64,000 nucleotides of DNA, taken from contig JAALGZ010000049.1 in NCBI GenBank assembly GCA_015227615.1, positions 210,037 through 274,036 of the forward strand. Direction: 5' to 3'. The DNA is from Labyrinthula sp. Ha (Eukaryota > Sar > Bigyra > Labyrinthulida > Labyrinthulaceae). Each line of letters starts with the position of its first letter. Positions within the stretch are counted from its first letter, which is position 1. The notes beneath the pieces were generated by a model. It searched no databases and was not told the origin of the DNA. It saw nothing but the letters and a program-made list of their open reading frames with translations. The position numbers and the translations under genes are program-made. Positions 10,980-22,640 of the stretch are shown here, one piece after another.

Positions 10980-13690
10980 TAGTCAACTATGTTCTCTTGG
11001 AGTCAAGAACGGTAGGCTCCTAGAGATGACGAAAGAATTGAAAGAGAAAAGAAAAATTATTCATTAGAACTATCACGCACCACAATGTGGGCTAGAGGCC
11101 AACACTTACAAACCATTCTTAGGTATTTTAGAATATTTTCTAAGTAAAGAAAATAAAAAAGATGCGTGATTTTGACCTGGGATATGAATGCTCAAGTCAA
11201 AAGAAATGAGTTAAATATTAATAATAAGGTAGGATACTATACTAGAAACAACACTAATGGTACACTAATGCTCCAAACGCTAAAAGAGCACAAATTAAAT
11301 ACTCTCAGTCACATATAAAAGACAGGAAAGAAAGAGAGAAAGTAACATGTAATCTGCTACTATACCACTCTCATAATAAATCCAAGGGAGAAAGTTTTCG
11401 TAATAACAAGACTTGTACCTGACTGAGAAAACTGAAACACCATAGAAATATTAGCAAGAAGGTCTATGTGTCCAAATGATTTTATCATGCATTTCAATAA
11501 GTAACACATCTTCGGTCATTTTTTTTATTACAAATTACAAACCAAATAGAACCGGCCTAGCAGTGCTCTCAAACTCACAATAGGTCAAGAGTGTTCTTTA
11601 CCACAAGATGACGGTGAAACATAAAGAAGTTACAGACAACATTGTCAACTATCAACTGCTATTGAATGGAATTTTACAAGCCACTAAGAAACTTGTACCG
11701 ATAAAAACATCTACAGTTTCTGGACAGAGTTAACCCAGTAGAAACAGTCCACTAGCACATGCAGAATCGAATGTTTGAAAAACTGATATATTGGCTAAAT
11801 GCACGGAATACACTAAATTACTAAAGAAATCTGCACTTGCAGATTGTAAACAGTAGATAAATAGTATTAAGACTGGTATGTAGCAGTGTTTCGTAAAAAG
11901 TAATAAAATAAGAAGACATACATCACTAAAAAACTGAGGATAGCTGATAAAAATCTGTGCCAATAGCTAGCAAAGCAGATGGGAACTATGTTAAGCCAAC
12001 TGAGATAGTAGATATACTTGGATAGAGTCTAGAGCAAAAGGGATTTAGATTTTTGAAACAAGTGTCAAAAATACACGGCATTCTATTGGACTAATTCAAC
12101 TTGCACAAATTGTAAATCCAAAACTTCACTAATCCAGCAGAAAAGTAATGTTGATGAAATTGATGGCAACATTGGCATCCCAGACGAGGGCATTAATAAA
12201 GACACGAGGAGAATGAAAGACTCCCCGCTGGTTCAGGGTGATACATCTACCCAGTTGTTCCTCTGATGCTGGGCCATATTCACCAATTTACTGCTCCACT
12301 ACCCCTTAACTTTGTCTAGGTAAAAAAATGGGCCATACGGCTATTTTCATATCACTCAGCCAATCAAATTCAGTTTATTCTTGTTATATGTGTCAAAAAC
12401 CGAACACAAAACAACAATTAGTTTTATTCTGTCCACACTAAGAATCTATGAAAAAACAAGTCACCGCAGTGCGCTAGTGCGGCAGCTAATGCCCCCGTGG
12501 ATTCCTCAAATCATCAAGGCTTTATGGGTAAGGTATTTAGCTTTGAATGATTCGCTCCGTGGATTATGAATGATTCAAGTTTTCAGTGCTATGGCAAGAA
12601 AACGTGCCAGGGGGTTGGTTTAGTGGGTTCAAGTCCCACACAACGCAAGAAAGGGTTTTGGATCAGCTGTGTCCTACTTCTGAGACCTAAGGATTTTCAA
12701 TCTCCAAGTAGCCCCCACCAAAAAAAAAGTCAGTTTTATTGCGAGCAAAAATTTGGATCCCCTACTTAACCTTAAATTGTTACATCAACCCATCACAAGA
12801 TGAGGTGAAAAAAGTCAAGAAAGCCCCCAAAATAATACAGATTCTGGAGTGTTTAGAATCTATAATGAGATCCCATTAATATCATCAGAATCAAAGAAGA
12901 TAACCTCAACATCATCAAAGATATTCTTAGAAAAAAAGATCTCGCACAATCTTCCAAACCTAAATTATGCTCAAGACACATCGTCCAAATATACGAACAA
13001 AAAGATCGTGAAGCTAATTATTATTCTTATTGGCCTGTTACACTTTTGAACCCATTCTTCAAACTTACAACAAAAATATTCCCGAATAAGTCTAAACCCC
13101 TTTGTGGCAAAACTCCATTCTTATGAAGTAGGTTTCTCTGAAACTAGCAGAATAGTTTAAAAGTTTGATTTATCGGATAAACTCATTAGCTAGATGCTTG
13201 ACGAGGGTATTTAGTTCACCATAATTTTTATGAATTTTCATAAAGGATTTGATTCCAAAAATCATGGCATATTGAAACTTGTTTTAAATGAATATAGAGC
13301 ATCTAACAAGTAAATAAGATAATAAATGCATGATATGCCAACGAAACTGTGCGCCCAGAGGAAAAAAATATTTTTTTAAAGGAAGTTTCTCTTATAATAG
13401 CGGTTAGGCAAGGTGATGTTTTCTTATCTACAATATTTATTTTTTGATTGGTCTCCATGATAATTTTTATATAACCAAACTGACACTGTAACCTAAATGG
13501 AAATACAAGATATTCAACTATCTTTTCCGAGTGATATAGTTATTATAATTCACACAGATGAATAAATTGTTTCACTTATCACGCAGTCTCAACAACTTGC
13601 AGTGTCATAGGTCTTCAGATAAATACAATTAAGATCGTAGTGCTGGTTACTAATACTGAAATTGGACTTCCAGACTGAACTCTAACCTAG
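10980..13690 (+). mobile_element. Decayed LINE-type (non-LTR) retrotransposon: endonuclease and reverse transcriptase remnants
   Basis: Interrupted frames on the plus strand line up in the order expected for an RTE/CR1/Jockey-like LINE. At 10,990-11,070 the frame reads LGVKNGRLLEMTKELKEKRK, like the start of the APE endonuclease. At 11,167-11,320 it reads ILTWDMNAQV, then YTRNNTNGTLMLQTLKEHKL, the GD(F/M)NA catalytic block and following helix. At 13,380-13,446 it reads IAVRQGDVFLSTIF, the RT GVRQGDPLSP motif. At 13,500-13,564 it reads LSFPSDIVIII, where the FADD catalytic box has become FPSD. At 13,605-13,680 it reads VIGLQINTIKIVVL, the GLKINxxKTKV motif. Many stops and frameshifts show that it is dead. 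The ends are not defined. Confidence 0.65.
12580..12650 (+). other. tRNA-like sequence with Pol III A/B-box character (possible SINE or tRNA relic)
   Basis: A perfect T-arm (GTGGG, loop TTCAAGT, CCCAC) at about 12,624-12,640 contains the B-box GGTTCAAGTCC. About 35 nt upstream a D-arm-like hairpin GGCA, 8-nt loop, TGCC (about 12,593-12,608) carries a TGGCAAGA A-box. The DNA between has no anticodon arm of normal size, and the sequence after the T-arm (ACAACGC) has no 5' acceptor partner. It is therefore not an intact tRNA. It may be a tRNA-derived SINE head inside the decayed LINE region, or coincidence. Confidence 0.25.
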
Positions 13691-16519
13691 AGCATCAACC
13701 AACTAATTTCTTACTTTCGCTGCAAAACCTCAGGTAAGACCTTTCACAGTATAGTGTGCTATCTTTCCCATCCTTTCTCTAGGTTATTCTATGGGATAAT
13801 ACTAGTGGCCGATCTGGAGTTTTAGTAGTAAACCATTCTAAATCTCTAAAAGAAAATATTGAGATATCCTCCATGAAACTGACTGGTGTAAAAAATATCA
13901 TAATCTAATTTATTTGTGAATTTTTCACCATAGAGAAACCATGAAGCCAAATAGAATATACAAAGAAAATATCTTGGAAAAATTGAATCCTGCTTTAAAA
14001 TCTTTATTCAACTAACAAGATAATATTTTAATAAATATGTTTACTATGAACACACACACAAAGAACTTACTTTAAGCTACCGGTACAAAATTCTTATTTT
14101 AATAACGTACGAAATTTGACCTAACTCTCCTGGAGTTATTAGAAAACGATATTTCCTTTCATAAAAGCAAAATAAGCCCTAATTCATACAACAATGGAAC
14201 ATGAAAATGAAATTGGGGGTCTTGAAAATTAAACTTTGTAATTCTGAACTGCGAACAGCATATAGTGATAAAGCATTTTTTTCGAACAAACCCCAAGCTT
14301 AACCATCACAAAGCTATCAGAAACATTCGAGAAATCTAAAGTACAACAAAATTTCAAGCCTTCTCATACGATGGTGCAAAAGGTTTCCTCGATAGCTAAC
14401 ATATCCTTTTCCCTTAATCTCCAAGGATACTTTTTGTTCAGGCCAGAAACACATACAACTAGAGGGGTCGGGTCAGGCCCCACCCAGAGTCCACTCTTAA
14501 CTTTCCAAATGGGTGTGAAGCTTAATTCCTTTCAAACTCACCACCCTTGATCGTAATCTCGTCAGTCCTACTTTACATTGAGACAATAAGGAGAGCACTA
14601 GAAGGTAACGAAAAGGTTTCAACCAGAATCTGGTAGAACATATTGTAAACCTATGCAGAGTAAACGACATGATGTATATTATTGATAGCACAATAGCTAA
14701 AGAACGCGAGTAATGGTTGAAAGCAGTTACTACTTTTCCTCAAACCACATCCAAATGTTCTAAAAACAAAAACAGCAACATCTTCGAACTTAATACGGGT
14801 TGCCTAAAATAGATTCAAGGAAACTCGATATACTTTCTTAAACACCTTCTATGCAAATCTTTTGCACGTCTTAATTTAAATCATATCATAATGAAACTTG
14901 CCCTCTAGTATTATTGAAATCCAGAGTTGGAATCATAGAAGAATCTTGAGAAGTGGAAATATCTGCCTGAAGATACAGTTGATCTCAGGAATATTTGTAA
15001 AAAAGTTTAAATCAGGACTCCGGGGCATACTTTGAATGCTGTTGGGAGTAAACCATAATAACAGAACATGCTCTGATCTAATGCGATGTTCCTGAGTTTG
15101 TCTTATAAACAGACTACAGCTTAATTACAAACAAAATTCTAGCTAAGGCCATTATATGCTTACCCAATCTTTTCTGGATAAAAGCCTTTCCACCGAGACA
15201 GTCAGTTGCATGTATGTAAGAATTAGTATTTAATGTCAATCAAGATGACCTTGAATATGGTAAAGCTACCAGCAATATTTCCAGCTTAAGGGATGAACCA
15301 ACTGAAAAGAGAAGTGACAAACTATCCTTTTGTATTAGCCTAAGATTTTTGAGAATCCTCAAAGTTGTCCTTTACCATATAACCGAAATATAGCTAATAA
15401 GCAGCTAAATAAAACTAGTCTCGACTCAATAGTTATGTTCTTGACTCTAATTTCTTACCTTGAACTTCTCTCACTTAAGCAGCAAGAATAATGGTTGCAG
15501 TGCAACAATTAACAAGAGAAACAGTTGAAGATGGAAACTTAACTCATTAAATAACACTGATTTGAGTTTTCTTTTTCCCATCGTCATATGCAGTCTTAAC
15601 ATCTAGATTTTGTTATGCTTGCTACTAAAGAAAAAGTATGTTATTCACTAGATATCAAAGGTTTTTCAAAGATTACCTTAGGAGATGAACTATTATGACA
15701 CTTGGCAAAATGGGAAAACTGTGAAATGGATTTTAAATTTCTCAACAGCAGCTATGTAGAAGGTAAATCAGAATAAGTCATTATAAGAAGCCTTATTAGT
15801 TTCTGTTTCTACCTAGTTGCAGAATTCATTCTGAAGCCATGTTAAACCTAGGAAATGGTATTTGTTAGACTATTTCAGGCTTTAATAATCTCTCTAGCTA
15901 GCATAACATAGTGTGACTTTGATCTCTGAAAGCTAAGCTCTGTTTGTATTTAGATTTTTTAACCCTAGATAGGATGGGTCATAGAACTGTATGGACCGAT
16001 TAGATCTAAGCTTTTCCTTATGAGTTAAGAAAGAGATATGAAATATGCAATTAAGTCTTGATTCGGGGAAAAAAAATTCCGGAATCCAAAACGAAAATTT
16101 TATATTAACGTTGACATTTGGCATGTTAACTTCCTCAAGCGGTGAATTCAAAGCACAGGAGCACAACCAATAATAGGCTCAACAAGAACAAACCAAAAAA
16201 CAAATATATAACCCAGGTAAACCACTAAACTGTGAGAAAATAATAATTCCCTTCGATGGATTCCTATTAGCTTTTATGTCTTTTTGGCGTGTGCTTGCCT
16301 TAACTTTGACTTGTACTAACACACTCTCAACCTCAGCTAGGAAAGACTCCTCAGCTGCTTCTACGACAACGACAAGTGAGTTATTTGAGTGTAGTTACAC
16401 TTAAAGGTTAAGATAGAAATGGGTGTTGATAGCAACTGTTAAAACATGGAAAACGAAACGGGATTTTGCCGTTCCGCTTCGCATGCTGCAATTTTTTTAA
16501 ATTATATTCTAAGAAACAA
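13691..16519. other. Gene-poor AT-rich stretch, 2.8 kb
   Basis: No supported gene, RNA or repeat array was seen. The nearest open frames are shorter than 80 codons and have no recognisable motif. The last 350 bp upstream of the zinc transporter contain a CCAAT box at 16,167-16,171, too distant to assign. Confidence 0.5.
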
Positions 16520-17752
16520 ATGATGAACGAAGAAAGCTATCTCTTAAATCCAGAAAAGAACCACCATGAACACAGCCACAGGTACACATTTTCTTTGCCG
16601 AGACATTGTAAGCTTCTTTTACTTTTTAGAGATGATCATATATCTAGCTCTAAGGTAGCAAAGGCAAAGAATAAGTTACTTATCGCCACTGTACTATGCA
16701 CAATATTCATGTTGATTGAGTTAATTGGTGGATACATTGCTGGAAGTTTAGCTATTATGACTGATGCAGCTCATCTTCTCTCTGATGTAGCTGGATTTTT
16801 AATATCTCTATTTGCACTTATGGTTTCTGAGTATGCACCGACAAAGGAGCTGAGTTTTGGTTTTCATCGAGCCGAAGTGTTGGGTGCTCTATTAAGCGTA
16901 GTGTTTATCTGGTTTCTTACTCTTGGACTCGTTTATCAAGCAGTTTTTCGAACAAGAGCTATTTTGAACCACACTTTGGGTGAGCCTATTAATGGAGAAG
17001 TCATGGTTGTGATTTCTGGGATTGGGTTGTTGTTCAACTTGGTATTGTTGAAAATCTTCCATCAAGGTGACCATGCCCATGGACACTCTCATGGCTTACC
17101 TGGTTCAGAGCACAGTCATACTCATGGACACGGACATGGTGAAGGTAAAAGTCTTAATATTTCAGCGGCTTATGCTCATGCTTTAGGAGATCTGCTCCAG
17201 TCTATAGGAGTCTTTCTTGCAGGGTTTATGATTTGGACACATCCAGCAGATAAGTATCCACATGTTCAACTTTTTGACCCATTTGCAACATTTTTATTCT
17301 CTGTTTTTGTATTAAACTCAACTAAAGGTGTTTTTAAAGAAAGTGTGTCGATTTTGATGCAAACAGTTCCGAGAAATTTGGATGCCGCTGAAATTTACCA
17401 AGGGATTTTTAATCTTCCTGGAGTTGTTGGTGTTCACCATCTACACATTTGGTGCTTGACACCTGAAAAAGAACATATTTCTTTATCAGTTCATGTACAA
17501 GTTGAAGATGAGAAAAATATGAATACAGTATTGAAAATAGTGCAGCATTATTTACGAGAGAAAGGATTAACACATAATACCATTCAACTGGAAGTTTTAG
17601 AGGAAAAAGTGTGTAATGTTAAAATTTGTAAGTCAGCTAGCGAAGAGACTTTAGAAGTTCCGATGTGCGATAAATATGCTGAAGATTGTTTGGCTTCTGA
17701 TAACCGCTGTCATAAATATGCGTCAGAAGATTCGATTGAATCAAAGGTATAA
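16520..17752 (+). CDS. ZnT/MTP-type zinc transporter (cation diffusion facilitator)
   Basis: Proton-coupled zinc exporter of the CDF/SLC30 family, acting at vesicle, vacuole or plasma membranes. The first in-frame ATGs are at 16520 and 16523; codons before them begin at TTG only. The protein is about 410 aa with six helices. TM2 holds MTDAAHLLSD and TM5 YAHALGDLLQ, the two HxxxD zinc sites. Between TM4 and TM5 lies the His-rich loop (HAHGHSHG, then HSHTHGHGHG) typical of zinc-selective members. A C-terminal domain (VVGVHHLHIWCLTPEKEHIS) follows, then a Cys-rich tail. The segment RYTFSLPRHCKLLLL near residues 22-36 is odd: it lies in a 48-nt in-frame GT...AG segment (about 16,582-16,629) that could be an intron, which would join HSHR to DDHISSS. 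The gene is convergent with the TMD0 gene, 50 bp away. Confidence 0.95.
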   Translation: MMNEESYLLNPEKNHHEHSHRYTFSLPRHCKLLLLFRDDHISSSKVAKAKNKLLIATVLCTIFMLIELIGGYIAGSLAIMTDAAHLLSDVAGFLISLFALMVSEYAPTKELSFGFHRAEVLGALLSVVFIWFLTLGLVYQAVFRTRAILNHTLGEPINGEVMVVISGIGLLFNLVLLKIFHQGDHAHGHSHGLPGSEHSHTHGHGHGEGKSLNISAAYAHALGDLLQSIGVFLAGFMIWTHPADKYPHVQLFDPFATFLFSVFVLNSTKGVFKESVSILMQTVPRNLDAAEIYQGIFNLPGVVGVHHLHIWCLTPEKEHISLSVHVQVEDEKNMNTVLKIVQHYLREKGLTHNTIQLEVLEEKVCNVKICKSASEETLEVPMCDKYAEDCLASDNRCHKYASEDSIESKV

Positions 17753-17802
17753 ACAAACAAACAAAACTCTGTTGCTTAAGGTTCATAGCGGTGTTTTCAA
17801 GT

Positions 17803-18768
17803 TTAACTTAGTTCAATATCATCTTCTTCATCTTCTTCGATTAACTTTTGTAAATGTTCCTGAAGAGTCCTTTGATTGTTCAAAGGGCCTGTAAGTGGAT
17901 CTGTATCTTCTTTAGCATAGCTAAAAAAAGTTTCATTTTCTTTTTTCATTTGTTCCTTTGATACTTTAGAGCTGGATGAAAACTTTTGAATTTTCTTTTT
18001 TAAAGTTCCAAACACACGTTTTGTTGAACTTTCTCTTCTCTTAGGTTTTCTTGGACTTATTAAAGATTCACTTTCACTAAAAAGTTGGTACTCATAGAGT
18101 TTTCCATCTTCTTCATCTTCACTCTCCGTGTAATCATTCCAATGGTGTAGATTAATCGAATCCTCTTCCTTTTTATTGTTTTCAGCTTGATATATATCTT
18201 TTTCATCATCTTCTCCAGAAATTGCAAAGAAAGCTAAAACAGTGCTAATTAGAAACACAAATAGTTCTAGTCCCCAAAAATCCGTGATTATTCTAGAATT
18301 GACTCTAGATTTAAATAATGAGAAGGATATTATGTCCAAAAAAAATTGACACAGATAAAAATTGCGAACAATACGTGACTCAGTTAATCCCTTCTTGTAC
18401 TCTAGATAGATTATGATTGTTGCAAAAAACCATATGACAAACTTAAAGAGATATGAATAGAATCTAGCTATAGAGAAAAGAAATGATAGCTTATAATGAA
18501 TAATAAAAACAAAGGTAATCACAGGGGTTAAAGTTTGAACACAGGAAAAACTGAACTTTGCCTTGTATCGTGATGTGGAATGTTTGAAAGAAAGCAAGTC
18601 AGGCAAGTTAATAATTCTTTTAAAGAGAAAATAAAAATATATAAGGAATAAACAGTAAGCCAAAGTATCAGGAAGAAGTTCTGAAAAGCAAGGGGAAATT
18701 TCTGTGTTATTTTCAATGAAGGGACCAAATCCTTCTTCGTCGCACAAATACATATTTATATAGGCCAT
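17803..18768 (-). CDS. Free-standing ABCC-type TMD0 membrane protein
   Basis: The first ATG is at 18766-18768 (an upstream GTG extends the frame by 26 codons). The product is about 321 aa and starts MAYINMYLCDEEGFGPFIEN, then EISPCFSELL. This is the luminal N-terminus of long ABCC/MRP transporters (a Cys followed by EGWGP-like and TxCF blocks, as in yeast Ycf1). Five helices follow, with the TMD0 hallmark YLEYKKGLTESRIVRNFYL between helices 3 and 4 (MRP1 has LERRKGVQSSGIMLTFW). After about residue 185 there is only a charged, Ser-rich tail (SESESLISPRKPKRRESSTK, acidic end EEDEEDDIEL) with no ABC core. It ends with TAA 50 bp from the zinc transporter, so no downstream core exists. The family match is strong; a stand-alone role is inferred. 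Confidence 0.75.
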   Translation of the reverse strand: MAYINMYLCDEEGFGPFIENNTEISPCFSELLPDTLAYCLFLIYFYFLFKRIINLPDLLSFKHSTSRYKAKFSFSCVQTLTPVITFVFIIHYKLSFLFSIARFYSYLFKFVIWFFATIIIYLEYKKGLTESRIVRNFYLCQFFLDIISFSLFKSRVNSRIITDFWGLELFVFLISTVLAFFAISGEDDEKDIYQAENNKKEEDSINLHHWNDYTESEDEEDGKLYEYQLFSESESLISPRKPKRRESSTKRVFGTLKKKIQKFSSSSKVSKEQMKKENETFFSYAKEDTDPLTGPLNNQRTLQEHLQKLIEEDEEDDIELS

Positions 18769-21667
18769 GGTAACGCCACACTGTGATTTACAGAGTTTCT
18801 TTCGCACTTGTCCGCGAACATCAAATTGCTCTCTATACAGTTCCACTTCAGGAGAATAGGTATTTGAAAAACTATTGTAAGCTAAAAAGTATTTAATATG
18901 CTCCCTTAAAAGGCTATTTAATATTTAAGCTTGTGTAATCCTATGCGTTCTGCATCGATACTGCTTCTGCAATATGAGTTACCATAATTCTTTCTAATTT
19001 TCTTGAAACAACGTTTAAATCGAACACAGATGATGTAAAAGTTGATCAAGTTACGGTTACTAGTTGTTACATCATCATTTATAGTACTGTAAAGGTTCGA
19101 AGAAAATGATTCTTGAACAAGATCAGAATAGTACTCTGAGAATGCCATTAGCTTTAGTAAAGCTATACTAGGAGTAAATTTCTTCTGTTTCGATACTGAG
19201 CGGCCTCTCCTCAACAAAAAAACTAAGGAAGCATAATGTTGCATGGTCCATGGCATAGGGTTTTAGAGAAGAACTGCTGTTAGAATAGCTTTGGACTCAG
19301 TTCAACATACTTGTAAGTCCCGTTGTGTTCTCCCGAGCATAAACTATCAACCAAAGCAACCTCTAGTAAAGGATTGCTGGCTAGTTCTAGATAGTACTCG
19401 AATTAAAAATACAGTGCAACTAAGGCCACTGGAATTTAAAGGGAACTCATTGGTAGTGAAAATGCAGGGCTTTGTACTAGTCATGTCGCCCAGGAATATT
19501 TTGTCTATTCAAGCAAGACATCACAACACCACTAAGAATTCACAAGCCTTTATATGTTTCGCTAGTAGCACAAACATTCCTTGTCGGTAGGGAACCAATA
19601 CTATGTAGTACATGAGAATGAAACCTAGGGTAAGAATAGTAATTGTAAGTAGGCATCGTTTTTCACAAAATTTATCAACAACTATTAGATTATGTTTTTA
19701 ATTATGATTATCAACGAGTGAATTGGCATTTCAATTTGTTTCAAATAATTCTGATTCCACTGTTGTATTCACTTGATTGTCAATAATCAAAATAGTATTC
19801 TCAATGTTAATGTTTATCAAGAAAAGAAATATGGGCAAAAAGTTTTTTTGATAAGTTTTCAACCAACCAGCCAAATTCAACCTCTAATCGTGGAGGACTC
19901 AAAGTCTTTATTAAGTGAATAAAAAATTTTGAACTAGAGTGAGTCGTAAGAAGAGCGATTACTGGAGTTAAAATTAAACATATGACAACAAAGAACTCTT
20001 AATGCGTGTAGTGTCTTATTAAACTGTTGATGCATGTAGAACAAAATGTTACCTTTTACCAAGTTTAAACTTAGATTACACTTTCAACTTTATTTGCTAG
20101 AGTCAAGTTACCAAACCTAGTCAAGTGGTGCCCAAAAATATCTTCGGTTTTGGGGTCTTCGTTAATCCTGGCTATTACTAGTGCTTCTGTGTTTCTTCTA
20201 GAGTTTGTATTCTAGATTGTAGGTTCTAGGAATTAAAGCCGAGGGAATAAATTATACCGCGACCGGTTACAGCTAACAAGATATCGGGACTAAATCCCAG
20301 CGTCATTACACTAGGAACAATATATTATTGTTTATTCATCCCTTTTTCCTGGAACCTGGAAGAATTTAAGGAAGAATAATTCCCTGGAATTACCAAAGTA
20401 TCCTTGAGATTAAAAGTTTAATTTGTAAAATGTTTATTTCGATCATATGTCTACTCGAGAATAAGATATATTTTGGCTAGAAATTAGTGAAATCTAAGAT
20501 AAAATCTTTATGCTGTGAAGAATAAACCCTAGAACGCAAAAAATTACTGAGCTATCAGATTTCAACCTCGAAAATAGGTATATGACTGTGATGACGAACT
20601 CGAGGTTATGCATGTAATAACAAATATTATTTTAAGCCTCTATTGAGTCTTGAATTCATATATCGAGTTCAAATAAAATTAAATTGAGGAATATAGCTTA
20701 AAACTCGTTTTCCCATGGTAATGCGCTTTGTTGTAATATTGTAGAACTTCAAAAACAGGCTGCTTGATCAAATGAAAGTTGACCTTAAACTAGAAAAAAA
20801 ACTCTAGCCCATGAAACAAAGTAACTTTCTGGAGCATTTAAGAAAGAAGTGTATCCTTTTTTAATTTTATTTGGAGTTCTCTCATCCCCAAACTAGTCAC
20901 ACAAATATTTTATCCATGGTTTTGGATTCTTGTCGGTAAGAAACTACCAGAAGCAAGTCACTTTTCTATATCGCAGTTCAAGGCGGAAAAGTAATTGCAT
21001 AGCGGGGAACCCTATTCTCCGCACTTAATTAAAAAATCAAAATAGAGGACACCTTTGAAAACTACAAAAGTATTTAAAAGCTCCAGGTACAAACAATTAT
21101 ATTCAAGTCTAGTAAATCTGAACAGTACCAAACAGCAAAAAGTCCTACTATGCAACCTAACTAAATATTCTTCTTGCAACTTAATATAATTTTAAGCAAA
21201 TTGTCACTAAAATAATACTTGAGGCTATGAGGATATATTTTTATTTTAATAGTATTATACCCATGTAGAAAAAATAGAGAAATAGAATTTTTCAAACTGT
21301 CTAAAAATATATATATATATATAAGAAATTTCCATGGAATGACATATAACTATAATATTTACCGGAATTTATATGGAATGGGTAATAACACATAAAGAAC
21401 TAAACCATATGTTCAGCCCGGTCTGCCATGCGAATACATACAATAGCTTGTATTCCCAGTTAGCTCGTAGGAGAGTTTTTGCTGACGGGGTATATATTAA
21501 ACTGTTACAACTCCACTTCTTGTTATTTTCAGTTCCCTTTTTTGAAATACTATAGCTCGAGAAATGTTACTGTCATACCGCATATAAATTGGAACGATTA
21601 AGACGACAAACTACGCTAATTAACTGGTCATATACCATCTGATTAAAATAATTTTTGCTTAAGTACT
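18769..21667. other. Gene-poor stretch, 2.9 kb
   Basis: No supported gene. Frames at 18,918-19,256 (minus) and 19,291-19,590 (plus) are open for about 100 codons but show no motif and lack corroboration. A short (AT)n run lies at about 21,307-21,322. Nothing else is recognised. Confidence 0.5.
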
Positions 21668-22513
21668 ATGAGCGAGACTGGGGAAGAGTTTTCAGAAGAG
21701 CAAGCTGAGTTCTTACAAGGTGCTTTGTTGCCGAAAGACCAAACATTAATGTCTCCTCTAGATACTTTACTAAGCCCTGTAGCAACAAACTCAGCTCATC
21801 AAAGGGCTGTTGAACCAGATGCCGAATCCACTTTGTGTTCGGAAGTAGAGCTCTTAGTTCGCTGCATTCGACTACACCTTGTAGAATGTAAACCAGATGA
21901 GCATCCTAGCCAGAAAGTACTTTTTACCACAATTCAGAATCCAACTACTATTCTCAATAACTTTAAGATTGAATACAGTACGCAGACACACCAGTTTCAC
22001 GGCAGGAAAACTGTGTTCTCGTTCAAGCTGACTGCACGCATTGAGGCAGATAAATTTCAATATATGCTTTTACTGCGTGAAAAAATTCCCTTTGTGTCTC
22101 GGATATTATTTTTTCATTACTTGAAACTTTCAGATATTGCGGTTGCTGCATCAAAGGCTAAAGTAAATTCCAAATATGTATTAGTCAAGTTTTTTGAGTC
22201 CTTGGAAACTAAGAATTCGTACGCGTTATCATTTTTGAATAGCAATTCAACCAATGAATTATTTTTTGAAAGTTCTTGCACGTCCTGGCCATGTACAAGA
22301 GAGGGTTCTTTTATTAAAGGAGAACAAAGAGGAACAATAACCTCTGGTGTACACACGCCTAATTCCGATTTCTTATTCTTTCTATCTGGGAACATTCCGT
22401 CACCCAGTCAGACTGAAGGCAATGACCTAGAAGAACTATTGCTTCATTTCAATACGAGAAACGGACTTCCAAACTTGATACTGAGATTAATACAGATGTT
22501 CAAGACCGAGTAG
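21668..22513 (+). CDS. Orphan protein, 281 aa, unknown function
   Basis: The ORF starts at ATG 21668 (MSETGEEFSEEQAEFLQGAL) and ends with TAG. I do not recognise the family. The first 55 residues are acidic and probably disordered. Residues 56-170 look like a folded alpha/beta unit (SEVELLVRCIRLHLVECKPD, then FHGRKTVFSFKLTARIEADK). The rest mixes Ser/Thr-rich loops (SSCTSWPCTREGS) with a helical end (EELLLHFNTRNGLPNLILRL). There is no signal peptide or clear membrane helix. It is convergent with the ABCC gene (127 bp apart). Balanced composition and length support a real gene. Confidence 0.65.
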   Translation: MSETGEEFSEEQAEFLQGALLPKDQTLMSPLDTLLSPVATNSAHQRAVEPDAESTLCSEVELLVRCIRLHLVECKPDEHPSQKVLFTTIQNPTTILNNFKIEYSTQTHQFHGRKTVFSFKLTARIEADKFQYMLLLREKIPFVSRILFFHYLKLSDIAVAASKAKVNSKYVLVKFFESLETKNSYALSFLNSNSTNELFFESSCTSWPCTREGSFIKGEQRGTITSGVHTPNSDFLFFLSGNIPSPSQTEGNDLEELLLHFNTRNGLPNLILRLIQMFKTE

Positions 22514-22640
22514 CATCTCTTGCTGTATACGAATTGGTTTCACGTGAAGTCCTTTGCACTATCTTTTTATTTGATTTATAGTTATTTCACGCGTTAGATG
22601 TTTTTTGGTTAGTATCGTAAGTATGTTTTTGTTTTTTTCC

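Noticed and set aside
19291-19590. 99-codon plus-strand frame with mixed composition.
   Set aside because: No motif, no neighbour support and no splice-linked partner exon; could be chance or a mobile-element remnant.
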